64,000 nucleotides of DNA from Segatella oris (GCF_900637655.1 NZ_LR134384.1:1736001-1800000); one strand, 5' to 3'. Positions 1-9,628 are shown, counted from the first letter of the stretch. Made by a program: numbers and translations. The notes: generated by a model not told the origin, from the letters alone.

Positions 1-736
1 CATTGCCCCAAAGCAAGGGGCGCAGCCAGTCTGTCGGATATCTTTTAGCGATTTCTGCGGAGTCTACAGGCTCGTTGGTGTAACATTTCAGATTATCTTC
101 GTTCAACCAACTCTCAACCATAGTTCCACCCTTATTGGCAAGGATGAGCCCAATGGGAACATCAATCATTTCATGCAAGCGGCGACCAAAGAAATAACCA
201 ACCGCACTGCAATAATTAGCAGTGTTGGCATTCATTACTTCCCAATGACAGACAGCATCGTCCTTCGGTGTTGCACTCATCACAGCAGGTATCTTCACAT
301 AACGCATTCCACGTATGCGCCCGGCATCAGCAATGGCGTCTTGATAACCTTCTACGGGGCACTCATAGAAACCTTGCAGGGGCATTTCCATGTTGCTCTG
401 CCCGGCACAGACCCACACTTCTCCGGCAAGAATGCCATGCAGGGTTACGGCTTCTCCATCACTGAAGGTGATGCTGAGTGGCGTGTAACTTCCTTTAGGA
501 GTACGGATGCGAAAGCTCCATCTACCCTCCTTGTCAGCCACAGTCGTATGACTTGGTCCCCAGGATGGTTTGATGATAACGCGTGTTCTTGGGGTAGCCC
601 ATCCCCATAACCGTGCATCTGCCTGTTGCTGCAATACCATGTTATCGCAAAGTATGTGAGGTAATCGGATTTTTGCAGACGCAGGCAAACAAAGGAAAGA
701 GAGGAAAAACAAGATGAGATAATAGAACTTCTTCAT
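1..736 (-). CDS. SGNH-type carbohydrate acetylesterase (sialate O-acetylesterase family), C-terminus beyond window
   Basis: The reading frame starts at an ATG at 736-734 and stays open to the window edge, giving 245 visible residues. It begins with a signal peptide (about residues 1-21, ending in LPASA). An N-terminal beta-rich part follows, then the family signature VWVCAGQSNMEMPL, with Ser114 of GQSNME as the expected nucleophile. The catalytic Asp/His would lie past the edge. The family is named for sialic acid 9-O-acetylesterase, but Bacteroidetes members in hemicellulose loci are thought to remove acetyl groups from xylan or mannan. The gene lies directly downstream of a GH26 mannanase on the same strand, so I infer a periplasmic or surface acetylmannan esterase. 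The fold call is firm; the substrate is inference. Confidence 0.85.
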   Translation of the reverse strand, partial: MKKFYYLILFFLSFLCLPASAKIRLPHILCDNMVLQQQADARLWGWATPRTRVIIKPSWGPSHTTVADKEGRWSFRIRTPKGSYTPLSITFSDGEAVTLHGILAGEVWVCAGQSNMEMPLQGFYECPVEGYQDAIADAGRIRGMRYVKIPAVMSATPKDDAVCHWEVMNANTANYCSAVGYFFGRRLHEMIDVPIGLILANKGGTMVESWLNEDNLKCYTNEPVDSAEIAKRYPTDWLRPLLWGN

Positions 737-786
737 GCGTTTTGATGCGTTTTTAGGAATAAGATAAAAAGTTGAAAACTACAAAA

Positions 787-812
787 TCCCCCTCTCGATG
801 AGAGAGGAGGAA
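787..812 (-). terminator. weak hairpin between mannanase and esterase genes
   Basis: An inverted repeat CCTCTC / GAGAGG with a short loop lies just downstream of the mannanase stop codon. The minus-strand RNA continues into a modest U-containing tract (ATTTTG). It could be a partial terminator or an mRNA processing or stability element that sets the expression ratio within the locus. Confidence 0.3.
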
Positions 813-821
813 TAGCATTGT

Positions 822-2492
822 TTATCTTGTGATGACATATTCGGAATTCATTGCTGCTTTCCACCAGTCATCAGTGGCATGCGTACTGCCATACCAAGGC
901 ATGGACCAACTCCATTTCGCATCGCTGTTCCATTGCGTTGGAACGTCGGAAACGGTGCCACATTCAGTAAGTGAAATCATCTTGGTTGGATAACGATAAG
1001 CCAAGGTGTTGAAGCGATCGGCCATAGCTGCGGCAGAAACCGCTGTCCCGTCTTGCCCATACATATCCGTACCGATGATATCTACATAGTCATCGCCTGG
1101 ATACCAGTCGCTGTCGGCTTTCTCGGAAGTCCATACCCAAATGAGATTATTGATACCTTTTGCTTTGAAATAGTCATACATAAAGCGCCATAGTTTCACG
1201 TAGGAAGCGGCAGAACCATTCCCCCACCAGAACCATTTGCCTGCTGCTTCATGGAGAGGACGCCAGAGAACAGGAATGTTTGCTTGCTGCAATTGCTGCA
1301 GATAAGGCACTATCTTCTCCAAGTCTGACTTCATAAATCGGTTGGCCCATGTGCCATCTGTAACCGCATCGTCAAGTGTGAACTCGTTCTTTGCTGCTTT
1401 GAAATCGTATTTAACGCTCCCCGTAGTCTCGACAGTAACGCCTGTGACCGTATAGTCATGACCTCCAATAATCAGTCCGTTGGCCCGCATTTCAGTAAGT
1501 GTGGTTTGGTCGAGTGTCATGGAATAGCTGTTGCCACTAATGCTGAAGTAGTCCCAGTTCTTGCCGTTCTCATCTACAAAACCTGCCCAACTGCTGTTCT
1601 TTATGGAGCCTTGGGCACCTGCTTTCACGTCAGAGATTTTCACAACTAATTTACTTCCGATAGATGCTTTGGCCAATATGTCTTTCGTTGCTTGGGTAGT
1701 AAGCTGTATGTTGCCACTCCAGTCACTTGGCATCACCTTGTCCGGACCGCCGTAGAGCACTACGGGTACGGAGGATGTATACGGATTAGAAGTAGGAACA
1801 TTCCAGTGCCAGCTGATCGTAACTATGCCACCTGCATTGTGCCATGACTGTACAGGAGAGATGTTGGAATAGTCTATCCACCCGCCAGAGGTGCTTGATT
1901 GCAAGTGAATATAATCGTATCCGTTGATAGCCGGATATTTACCTGTGAGCTGATATACTTTCTCTGCATTCTCATTATTCCATGCAACATTGGCCATTGT
2001 CGCAGAGAATATCTTCTTGCCATAGTTGCTTACCAACTTTTGGTAGAGTGCTTTGGTTTCTGCAGTTGCATCTGCATTGACGGGAGAAGTGGCTATCTTC
2101 TGACTCTGTGCCACGAGAGTTGCTTTGACCATGGGGGCTGCTACACGGTTGGGACCAGTTACTACGCCTTCCGGGATAACGAGTTCATAGCTTTTGTCCC
2201 GACTGATATTGGCCATGATGAGCAACTGCTTGGATGAGCCGATCACGTTGGCACTAACAACAGGTGAGCCGTTAAGTGTGATTTTACTGTAGTCAGCTGA
2301 AGAGAAGAATACATTCTTGTCGTAGGTGACAATAATGGAATCTAAGCCCGCCTTGATATTAGTCTGTGGAGATACACTGACAAATCCGGGAGCATCTACG
2401 TCTGCAATATAGTGTTCAACGCTGTCACTGCATGCTGCAGCTGCAAACGAAAGCAGCGTGAATGCTGCGATATGAAGTTTATTCGTGAGCAT
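822..2492 (-). CDS. GH26 endo-beta-1,4-mannanase, lipoprotein
   Basis: Predicted surface or periplasmic lipoprotein that cuts beta-1,4-mannan. I chose the Met at 2492 because a lipoprotein signal follows it at once (MLTNKLHIAAFTLLSF, Cys21); the frame is open 23 codons further upstream without signal character. An Ig-like domain spans about residues 32-130 and the GH26 barrel starts near 140. Barrel motifs are TISWHWN, WRPLHEAAGKWFWWG with acid/base Glu415, and ISLTECG with nucleophile Glu510. Between HWN and the acid/base there is an extra stretch of about 120-130 residues (about 240-372) with the look of a beta-sandwich, which the usual barrel does not have. Length is 556 aa. It sits in a SusC/SusD operon, which fits a mannan locus. 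Confidence 0.93.
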   Translation of the reverse strand: MLTNKLHIAAFTLLSFAAAACSDSVEHYIADVDAPGFVSVSPQTNIKAGLDSIIVTYDKNVFFSSADYSKITLNGSPVVSANVIGSSKQLLIMANISRDKSYELVIPEGVVTGPNRVAAPMVKATLVAQSQKIATSPVNADATAETKALYQKLVSNYGKKIFSATMANVAWNNENAEKVYQLTGKYPAINGYDYIHLQSSTSGGWIDYSNISPVQSWHNAGGIVTISWHWNVPTSNPYTSSVPVVLYGGPDKVMPSDWSGNIQLTTQATKDILAKASIGSKLVVKISDVKAGAQGSIKNSSWAGFVDENGKNWDYFSISGNSYSMTLDQTTLTEMRANGLIIGGHDYTVTGVTVETTGSVKYDFKAAKNEFTLDDAVTDGTWANRFMKSDLEKIVPYLQQLQQANIPVLWRPLHEAAGKWFWWGNGSAASYVKLWRFMYDYFKAKGINNLIWVWTSEKADSDWYPGDDYVDIIGTDMYGQDGTAVSAAAMADRFNTLAYRYPTKMISLTECGTVSDVPTQWNSDAKWSWSMPWYGSTHATDDWWKAAMNSEYVITR

Positions 2493-2630
2493 AGTTTCTT
2501 TTGTTTTTAGGATTAAAAAGAATACGGAGGTAAGCCTGTAAAAGTAAGTGTAAGGACTCAAGACGAAGACATTGCTTCCTGATGAAGAAGTATCGGCATG
2601 GCCTTGACTCCTTTACACTTGTCATCACTT

Positions 2631-3917
2631 CTACTTCATTGGCACTACCCTCACATTGTCAATATCTAATTCAGGAGTACAGTCTGTTCCTTCCACACCT
2701 CCGTTCCAAAGGAAGAGTGTGAAACCTGTCATGCTATTTTTTGTAATGGTCTTGCCTGCTGACTGTCCTTCATGCGTCTTGTTGAAAGCTGAGAGAGGGA
2801 TTGTGACTGTAATCCATTCATTTCCTGTATTGAACGAACCTGTTGATTGCCATGGCAACCACAATCCACGGGCGATGTCAGTACTATTATAATACTGGTT
2901 GTTTGCTGTCAAAGAGGTCACGTCTTGATTGCCGGTGAAGATGAGTTGAAGGGCAGAAGCGCTCCACGGAGAGGTTTCGGGTACACGACATTCGAATTTC
3001 AATGCCATGTCATTGATTTCACAAGTATCAAGCATATTGGCGAAACTTGAGATAGACGAAAGTTCAGGATACCCGGCAGAAGGTTCAGGCCAGTAGTTCA
3101 TGCCAAAGTCGTCTTCGTCCCATGTAGCACCAACCTTACCTAACATCGTTGCACCACCAAGGTAGAGATAGCTTCCATCGATGCCCCCAGTGCGTATGCG
3201 TCCGGGGCGCCATCCATGTCCGCTGGCCAGTCCTCCGTGTGAACCATCGAAGTCAAACAGAATATTTCGTGTGTCTTTATATACGAACTGCGATTTACTC
3301 TTGCCGTATACGGTTTCCACATACACTCTTCCAGGCTGTGCACCTGAAGGTACCGTGAAAGTGATACTGTTTTTATTGATTGACTTAATCTTGGTTACCG
3401 CCAATTCACCATCATTGAATTTAACCTGTAAAGGTTTGTAGGGATCCTGAATGAAGTAGTCACCAGTAATGGTTACATCTTCACCGGCAGCTGCATATTC
3501 ACAACTCATCGCAGACACTGTAGGTGGTGGGACTATGACATGAAAATCATAAGTAGTGGTATCACCGTCGCCATTGATCATATAAATCTTGTCAGTTACG
3601 GCGGAAGGTATATTCTTCGGGATGTCCACTACTAATGTATTATCAGTGATAAAACTGGTGTTGAGCACTGCTTGCTGGTCATTAAAAAGCATCTTACGAA
3701 TGCTGCGGAGATTTTTTCCAACAAGACAAATGGTAGTTTGCAGATAACTTTTCGTGATGACAGAGTCTGCACTCTCAGGGAGTCGGACGTATTGTATCTC
3801 AGGACTTCCGGTCGTTGATTTATATTCGTCGGGCTGATCCTTACATGAGGTCAATCCTATTGTGGCTGCACCTAACAGAGAAATCAGCGTGAGACATATA
3901 TTTTTAGAACATTTCAT
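2631..3917 (-). CDS. surface glycan-binding lipoprotein (SusE/SGBP-type) with IPT/TIG domains
   Basis: Outer-membrane lipoprotein that would hold the polysaccharide at the cell surface for its SusC/SusD partner. It has a signal peptide with lipobox LTSC (Cys25), two IPT/TIG-like Ig folds (about residues 40-130 and 132-215), and a C-terminal beta-sandwich ending in LDIDNVRVVPM. This arrangement resembles the SGBP-B family, in which the C-terminal domain binds glycan. It lies between susD and the GH26 gene, 26 bases from susD. From context the ligand is beta-mannan or glucomannan; the sequence alone does not show this. Confidence 0.85.
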   Translation of the reverse strand: MKCSKNICLTLISLLGAATIGLTSCKDQPDEYKSTTGSPEIQYVRLPESADSVITKSYLQTTICLVGKNLRSIRKMLFNDQQAVLNTSFITDNTLVVDIPKNIPSAVTDKIYMINGDGDTTTYDFHVIVPPPTVSAMSCEYAAAGEDVTITGDYFIQDPYKPLQVKFNDGELAVTKIKSINKNSITFTVPSGAQPGRVYVETVYGKSKSQFVYKDTRNILFDFDGSHGGLASGHGWRPGRIRTGGIDGSYLYLGGATMLGKVGATWDEDDFGMNYWPEPSAGYPELSSISSFANMLDTCEINDMALKFECRVPETSPWSASALQLIFTGNQDVTSLTANNQYYNSTDIARGLWLPWQSTGSFNTGNEWITVTIPLSAFNKTHEGQSAGKTITKNSMTGFTLFLWNGGVEGTDCTPELDIDNVRVVPMK

Positions 3918-3943
3918 TTGCTTCTGTTTTAGAAAGTTTGGAA

Positions 3944-5704
3944 CTAATAGGAATATGTTGAGCGTACGTCAACATGCACAGGGGTTTTCTGTAAATTGCC
4001 ATTGAACACCACATCTTGACTCGGGAACGGCAGAGTGAAACTTTGTTCTGAGACATTAGGAGCCTGTGTTTCTGAGGCGTAGTGCATTGTAGATGTATCT
4101 ACATTCCAAGAATTACTCTCATAATAGTTTTTATAGAGGGTATTAAGACCATAATAGGCACCCCTTTTCTGCTGCTTAAGTTCATTGATGCTTCCAGACA
4201 TATCATAATAGCTGCGACGCACAAAATCGTACCAACGATCGCCTTCTATGGCCAATTCCAGTCGACGTTCTTTCCAGACATCCTCCCAAGTAATGCTTGT
4301 GGGCCGTGTAGCAGACTTGATGGCACGGCTGCGCACTTTGTAATAGGCATCGATTGCATTGGCATCAGTGGTACTTCCGTTATTGCCAATGACCGCTTCT
4401 GCATAGATAAGATAGACGTCAGACAATCGCAATACAGGTGTAGCAAGGCTACTGTGCATGTTTGAAGCAGAAATTCCGTCTACAGCATACGTCTTATGAT
4501 CGTATGCATCTCCGTAAAGATGCTTCACACAATTGCTTCCTGTAGCACTTTGCAGCGTTCCTGGCCCTCCTGAACCATAACCGTTACTGTCGTAAATGAA
4601 TTGTAAGAAGTTAAATCCTTTACGCCCGCGCTTGTCTGTTTTGTCTGTCCAGAAATACTCGTAGAAGTCACCAGCCATCATCATTGTTGCTTTGCGACGT
4701 GCATCTACATCCGTTCTTGTTGCCGGCTCTTCCAATGGTGATACACCAAAAGCCTCCTGCAAGTCTGCTGATGGACCGTTATAGCCACCCCAACAATCAC
4801 CAAATTCATCGAATCCCTGCATGGCGAGATCGCTCTGAAGTGTGTTCTGTACTGTCCATATGCTGGTATCTGCTGTCCACAACCATGAGAAAAGACATTC
4901 TTCATTAAGGGCATTCTGCAATCTGAACACGTCAGAATAATTCGCCATCAGTTTGCGTCCACTGTTATCTATCACGTCTTTGGCATATGAAGCAGCCTTT
5001 TTCAGGTCATCAGTATTACGTTGTCCATGTCCATTAGCATTCACCCCACTTTTGTAGAGATATACTTTGGCAAGCAAACCTTCGGCAGCATAATAGTCTA
5101 TACGCCCCGGATTGCCTTTGCGTGGCAGCAGTTCCATCGCCTTTTCCAAAGTCATGATGATGTATTCATATATGTCAGATTTCTGTACTCGGCTTACATT
5201 GCTGTATGAACCGTCTGCAAGCATTGTTGAGTTATCGTGAACGATTGGCACATCACCAAATGAACGTACAAGGAAAAAGTAGGCCATAGCTTTCCATGCA
5301 AGGCATTCGCCCATACATTGGTTCTTCACTTTTTTTGAAGCTTCAGCTGCTTTAAGGTTGTTGTAAACAGTGTTGGCGTGCCCTATGACAGCCCAAAGCG
5401 AATTAGACATGTTCACAAGGTCTTCGTCTGTGCTGTTCACGGTGAGTGTCATATAGGGACTTGAGCCCCAATAGTAGTTGCCAGACATTACTTCACCCAC
5501 CTTGATAAAACCTCTCTGAAAGTCATACCAAGGAGAATTATACAGATAATTGACGCCCTGTATACATTGACTATCATCTTTATAGAATGTTCCTGCATTA
5601 TAGGAATCTTCTGCCGGTCGATCTAAGAAATCATTACACGATGATGTAATAAGCGCACCTGTTGTCAAGGCAAAAGCCATATATAAATATTTTATATGTT
5701 TCAT
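3944..5704 (-). CDS. SusD/RagB-family outer-membrane glycan-binding lipoprotein
   Basis: SusD-like lid protein that captures oligosaccharide above the SusC channel. Lipoprotein signal with Cys23 (ALITSSC), followed by NDFLDRPAEDSYN, the typical SusD opening in which the mature protein begins with the NDFLD motif. The helical TPR-like core and the late VWKERRLELAIEGDRWYDFVR motif (near residue 490) are diagnostic for the family. Length 586 aa is normal. It follows susC by 18 bases in the same operon. Confidence 0.95.
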   Translation of the reverse strand: MKHIKYLYMAFALTTGALITSSCNDFLDRPAEDSYNAGTFYKDDSQCIQGVNYLYNSPWYDFQRGFIKVGEVMSGNYYWGSSPYMTLTVNSTDEDLVNMSNSLWAVIGHANTVYNNLKAAEASKKVKNQCMGECLAWKAMAYFFLVRSFGDVPIVHDNSTMLADGSYSNVSRVQKSDIYEYIIMTLEKAMELLPRKGNPGRIDYYAAEGLLAKVYLYKSGVNANGHGQRNTDDLKKAASYAKDVIDNSGRKLMANYSDVFRLQNALNEECLFSWLWTADTSIWTVQNTLQSDLAMQGFDEFGDCWGGYNGPSADLQEAFGVSPLEEPATRTDVDARRKATMMMAGDFYEYFWTDKTDKRGRKGFNFLQFIYDSNGYGSGGPGTLQSATGSNCVKHLYGDAYDHKTYAVDGISASNMHSSLATPVLRLSDVYLIYAEAVIGNNGSTTDANAIDAYYKVRSRAIKSATRPTSITWEDVWKERRLELAIEGDRWYDFVRRSYYDMSGSINELKQQKRGAYYGLNTLYKNYYESNSWNVDTSTMHYASETQAPNVSEQSFTLPFPSQDVVFNGNLQKTPVHVDVRSTYSY

Positions 5705-5722
5705 TGTGAAAAAGATTTTATG

Positions 5723-8700
5723 TTAGAAAGTGAGGTTCAAACCAAATGAATAGGTTGTTGGCGAGGGATAGCGACCGTTATCCACCCCGTAAGTATAACC
5801 GTTGATATCGGCTGTACTTGCACCTATCTCGGGATCATAACCGTCATAGCCTGTTATAGTGAACAGATTTTGAATGTTCATGTATACACGGACATTCTCT
5901 ACCCCCCACTTCGAAATCCATTTCTTTGGCATTGTATAGCCCAATGCAATATTTTTCAAACGGAGATATGAGCCGTCTTCTATATAGCGATCGCTAATCA
6001 CATCGTTATCATTGGGGTCTGTAATAGTGGCACGAGGGATGGTTGTGCCAGGGTTAGCCACGCGTACATTGCTCGCATCTGTATACCAATAGCTACCTGC
6101 AGCATAGGTTTTCGATGGGTCAATAGGCTCCAATCGAGCACGTCCTGTAACATCTTTCAGCTGATTACTCCATAGTGTATTCATATGGGTGAGCTTCATC
6201 TTCATATAGTTGTACACTTTGTTGCCATATGTTCCATTTATAAAAACATTGAGGTCAAAGTTCTTGTAACGGAAAGTATTCGTCCAACCAAAGGTGAATT
6301 TAGGCATAGGTGAACCAATGTTGGTCTTATCATAGTCATCAATAATTCCATCTGGCTTACCGTCTGGGCCGCTGATATCTTTGAATTTCAAATCACCAAT
6401 CCAAGGTGTGGTATTGCGATCAAAACTCTTTCCGTCAGCAGGATATTTCGAAGTCTTGGGCGAGGTCTCAAGATCTGCTAAGTCTTTATACACGCCATCG
6501 GTCACAAATCCATAGAAACTATAGAGAGATTCGCCCACATTCGACACGCTGATCACATCACTCCATTGCCCATATCCTACGATTGCAGCATTCTTCGTAC
6601 CCGAAAGAGCAACCAACTTGTTTTTGTTCCACGAAATCTGGAATTCAGAATCCCACTGAAAACGACCTGTCAGAGGATGCGTATTCACTGTAAGTTCAAC
6701 ACCGGTATTGCGAATTGTACCATAATTACCATAAGGAGGTGCCAGAACTGAAGACACATTACCCGATGTTCCCATATAAGAAGGGAGCTGGAGAGGCATG
6801 AGCATGTCTTTAGATTCTTTGCGATACCAATCCAAGGTCACGTTTATACGGTCGTTGAAAGCTCCTAAATCGAGTCCCACATTCCACTGTTCCTGACTTT
6901 CCCACTTTATGTCAAGGTTGGGAATATTGTCTGGACGGTAAGATTTTCCCAGCAAAGTAGGCATAGCTTTCATCAAAGTTCCCCATTTGTAAGAGCCAAT
7001 AGCCGAGTTACCAGTCTGTCCCCAGCCTGCTCTTAACTTACCATTGGTGACATATTTGCTAAGGAAACTCTTCTGAAAAAAAGTCTCGTTGGTAAAACGC
7101 CACGATGCAGCAAACGAGTGGAAACCGGCCCATCGCTTGTTCGGCCCAAAGTTGGAACTTCCATCATAACGGTAAGTGTATGTTGCATTATAGCGATCAT
7201 TGAAAGCATAAGTCAAGCGAGTAAAGACCGAAGCCATGGCTGAACTGCCGAAACCCACTTGAATTGCAGGCGTACCTGAACCCAAAGCAGGATTGTTTAC
7301 AGTATTTGAAGGCAGATTAGTATTCTCTGTTCGGTTGTTATCATATTTGCTTTCCCACATCTCCTGACCTATCATTGCCGTGAAACTATGCTTACCAATC
7401 GTATTGGAATAAGTGATATAGTTTTTCAATTGCCAGAAAGTTCCGGTTCCTTTTTGCACAGAAGCACTATTGATACTACGCTTCCAACTTCCCAAATCCA
7501 CAGTAGGGAGGAAACGGTTACCTCGGTTTGCACTAATATCATAACCTAACTCTGCATGCCACACTAAATTCTTGATTGGAGTAACTTCAAAGAATAAGTT
7601 GCCATTCAGTTTACGACGGTCAAGCTTGATTTGGTTCAGCATGGCCATTGCTATAGGGTTTGGATTGGTGAAACCTTCTTTTGAAACAGATGAATAACCG
7701 CCGTCTATATTATAAATAGGTATATCTGGCGGCGTAGTGAGCGAATAGTTGATGATACCAGCATCACTGTCTGCAAGTTTCAAATCATCATGTGTATTTG
7801 AGAAGTTGGCGCTAAGTCCTAATTTCAACCATGATTTCAACTTTGCATCCAAATTCACACGCATACCTAAACGGTCGAATTTGCTGCCAATAATCGTACC
7901 CTCTTGATTCATATAATTGGCCGAAACATAGTACTGCACCTTATCCGATCCACCTTGGGCAGCAATCTGATGTGAATGCTGGAATGCCGTTCTGAAAATT
8001 GCGTCCTGCCAGTTTGTTCCTTTTCCTAATATGGAAGGGTCTGAATAGTGTTTGTCAGCATCAGCCGCATTGATTTGACCTGTCGTCACAAAATCATTAT
8101 AATAGTCTGCAAATTCACGCAAATCCATAATGTCTAAGCGTCGGTTTTGCCGGCTCCAAGCCATCATTCCATCATAAGTAAACTTTGCTTCACCGGCCTT
8201 TCCACGTCGTGTAGTAATCAACACCACACCATTTGCGCCTTGCGCACCATAGATTGCCGTGGCAGAAGCATCTTTCAAGATCTCCATTGAGACGATATCA
8301 TTAGGATTAATGGTTGAAAGTGGTGAGATTGTAGATACCTTTCCATTACCCAGAGCATCTCCAAGACCATACGACGCGCCACTTGCTCCACTGCTTTGTA
8401 TAATCACTCCGTCGATGACATAAAGTGGTTCGGCATTGGCATTGATAGTGGCCTGGCCGCGCACACGTATGCTTGATGATGTACCTGGGGCGCCAGAAGT
8501 ACTGATAGCAGTAACACCTGCCGCACGTCCTTGCAGCGTCTGATCAAGCGATGTAACGATAGAACCGCGTAGTTTCTTTTCATCCATGGTGACAGATGCA
8601 CCGGAAACATCGCTTTTCTTCATGGAACCATAACCTACAACAACAACTTCGTTGAGTGTAGCATTGTCTTCTGTCAGCGTGATTGAATAAGAAGTCTGAC

Positions 8701-9007
8701 CTGTAATCTTTACTTCTTTAGGAGTATAGCCAATATAAGATACTTCAATAGTGCTTCCCTGTGGCACTGAGAGCGTGAAGTTTCCATCAAGATCTGTAAT
8801 GGTAGCATTGTTCGTACCTTTCTGTTTGACAGTAGCTCCGATAATAGTTTCCTTGCCATCAGTAACTTTTCCGGTAATCTTTTTGGCCTGTTGTGTAATG
8901 GCATACACGGCATTTCCACCGGCAGCACATACTTGTGGTGAATGTCCAAGCATCGTCAGTGTCAGACATCCAATAAACAATGTAGTTTTACTGTTATTTA
9001 TATCCAT
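5723..9007 (-). CDS. SusC/RagA-family TonB-dependent outer-membrane transporter
   Basis: Outer-membrane importer of oligosaccharides energised by TonB. After the N-terminal signal comes a carboxypeptidase-D-like regulatory domain (about residues 42-110, KITGKVTDGKETIIGATV...). The TonB-box region is LNEVVVVGYGSMKKSDVSGA, and the plug holds the SusC signature LYVIDGVI. A beta-barrel runs to the final FGLNLTF, which ends in the aromatic residue typical of BAM substrates. No N-terminal STN domain is seen, so signalling to an anti-sigma factor is unlikely and regulation probably comes from a sensor encoded elsewhere. It is the first gene of the locus. Length is 1094 aa. Confidence 0.96.
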   Translation of the reverse strand: MDINNSKTTLFIGCLTLTMLGHSPQVCAAGGNAVYAITQQAKKITGKVTDGKETIIGATVKQKGTNNATITDLDGNFTLSVPQGSTIEVSYIGYTPKEVKITGQTSYSITLTEDNATLNEVVVVGYGSMKKSDVSGASVTMDEKKLRGSIVTSLDQTLQGRAAGVTAISTSGAPGTSSSIRVRGQATINANAEPLYVIDGVIIQSSGASGASYGLGDALGNGKVSTISPLSTINPNDIVSMEILKDASATAIYGAQGANGVVLITTRRGKAGEAKFTYDGMMAWSRQNRRLDIMDLREFADYYNDFVTTGQINAADADKHYSDPSILGKGTNWQDAIFRTAFQHSHQIAAQGGSDKVQYYVSANYMNQEGTIIGSKFDRLGMRVNLDAKLKSWLKLGLSANFSNTHDDLKLADSDAGIINYSLTTPPDIPIYNIDGGYSSVSKEGFTNPNPIAMAMLNQIKLDRRKLNGNLFFEVTPIKNLVWHAELGYDISANRGNRFLPTVDLGSWKRSINSASVQKGTGTFWQLKNYITYSNTIGKHSFTAMIGQEMWESKYDNNRTENTNLPSNTVNNPALGSGTPAIQVGFGSSAMASVFTRLTYAFNDRYNATYTYRYDGSSNFGPNKRWAGFHSFAASWRFTNETFFQKSFLSKYVTNGKLRAGWGQTGNSAIGSYKWGTLMKAMPTLLGKSYRPDNIPNLDIKWESQEQWNVGLDLGAFNDRINVTLDWYRKESKDMLMPLQLPSYMGTSGNVSSVLAPPYGNYGTIRNTGVELTVNTHPLTGRFQWDSEFQISWNKNKLVALSGTKNAAIVGYGQWSDVISVSNVGESLYSFYGFVTDGVYKDLADLETSPKTSKYPADGKSFDRNTTPWIGDLKFKDISGPDGKPDGIIDDYDKTNIGSPMPKFTFGWTNTFRYKNFDLNVFINGTYGNKVYNYMKMKLTHMNTLWSNQLKDVTGRARLEPIDPSKTYAAGSYWYTDASNVRVANPGTTIPRATITDPNDNDVISDRYIEDGSYLRLKNIALGYTMPKKWISKWGVENVRVYMNIQNLFTITGYDGYDPEIGASTADINGYTYGVDNGRYPSPTTYSFGLNLTF

Positions 9008-9152
9008 AGATGTTAGGATTAGATTGTTTGATATCTCCTATTGTCAATCTCCGAAATTTACAGCTTCCGGCAATCTGTTTGCTATTGGTTTAATGCTTAT
9101 AGGAAGGCAAAACTCACTCTTCCTCAGGTATTTTCATCTTCTGTTTAGGTAT

Positions 9153-9181
9153 AATTCCCGATAACAGATGTAACGAGAATT
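9153..9181 (-). promoter_or_regulatory. imperfect inverted repeat at the 5' end of the susC leader
   Basis: The arms AATTCCCGATA and TAACGAGAATT pair at 9 of 11 positions around a short loop. They lie just downstream of the predicted start of the susC mRNA, about 145 bases before the ATG. A 5'-terminal stem could protect the mRNA or control translation; this is inference. Confidence 0.4.
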
Positions 9182-9190
9182 AATTCGGTG

Positions 9191-9198
9191 CAAAGATA
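9191..9198 (-). promoter_or_regulatory. susC promoter -7 element
   Basis: On the minus strand this reads TATCTTTG, an exact match to the Bacteroidetes -7 consensus TAnnTTTG. No good TTTG lies at the normal -33 distance, which suits an activator-dependent promoter. The predicted leader is about 175 bases. Confidence 0.6.
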
Positions 9199-9349
9199 AT
9201 CATTATTCCGAAAAACAATTGATGTTATTTTACTGTTTACTAATACTATATTGATAAACTGCACTTTAAAGCTATTTTTGCATAAAGCAAGAACCCAAAA
9301 TTAATATTTAAGAGACCTTATATCATGCATGACAGACAGTCTTAACTAT

Positions 9350-9427
9350 GGCAACTATAACTGTATTGTCTTGGATATCAGCAGGAAAACAATAGGACGG
9401 CAACTATCATTATATCGTATTGTCTTG
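9350..9427. repeat. two-copy direct repeat upstream of the susC promoter
   Basis: The block GGCAACTAT occurs at 9350 and 9399, and each copy is followed by TATTGTCTTG (at 9364 and 9418). The copies are offset by 49 and 54 bases and lie 150-230 bases upstream of the predicted start. Paired sites like these could be operators for the locus regulator, for example a hybrid two-component sensor. No such regulator is in the window. Confidence 0.45.
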
Positions 9428-9582
9428 AATGTAATATGTAAACAGGTTACTTGTAAATTATAAAAATTTCTTTTCTTGAATGGAGATAATTTTGAAGTAC
9501 GGTCTTTATCCTAATCATCCGATTTATGATAGATATCTTGTTGGAAGCATATTATATTGCTAAGCATATGGTATTTAATATA

Positions 9583-9628
9583 AAGCAGGAAAAGGAAGAC
9601 ATCCAAAAAGTTGCCATCCTCTCCTGCT
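9583..9628 (-). terminator. terminator-like hairpin after the FGGY kinase gene
   Basis: The minus-strand RNA can pair AGCAGGA with TCCTGCT, extended inside by GAGGA/TCTTC, and continues into TTTATATT. It begins about 30 bases downstream of the kinase stop codon. Confidence 0.4.

Noticed and set aside
173..610. 145-codon plus-strand ORF
   Set aside because: Antisense shadow of the acetylesterase, whose frame carries a signal peptide and catalytic motif.
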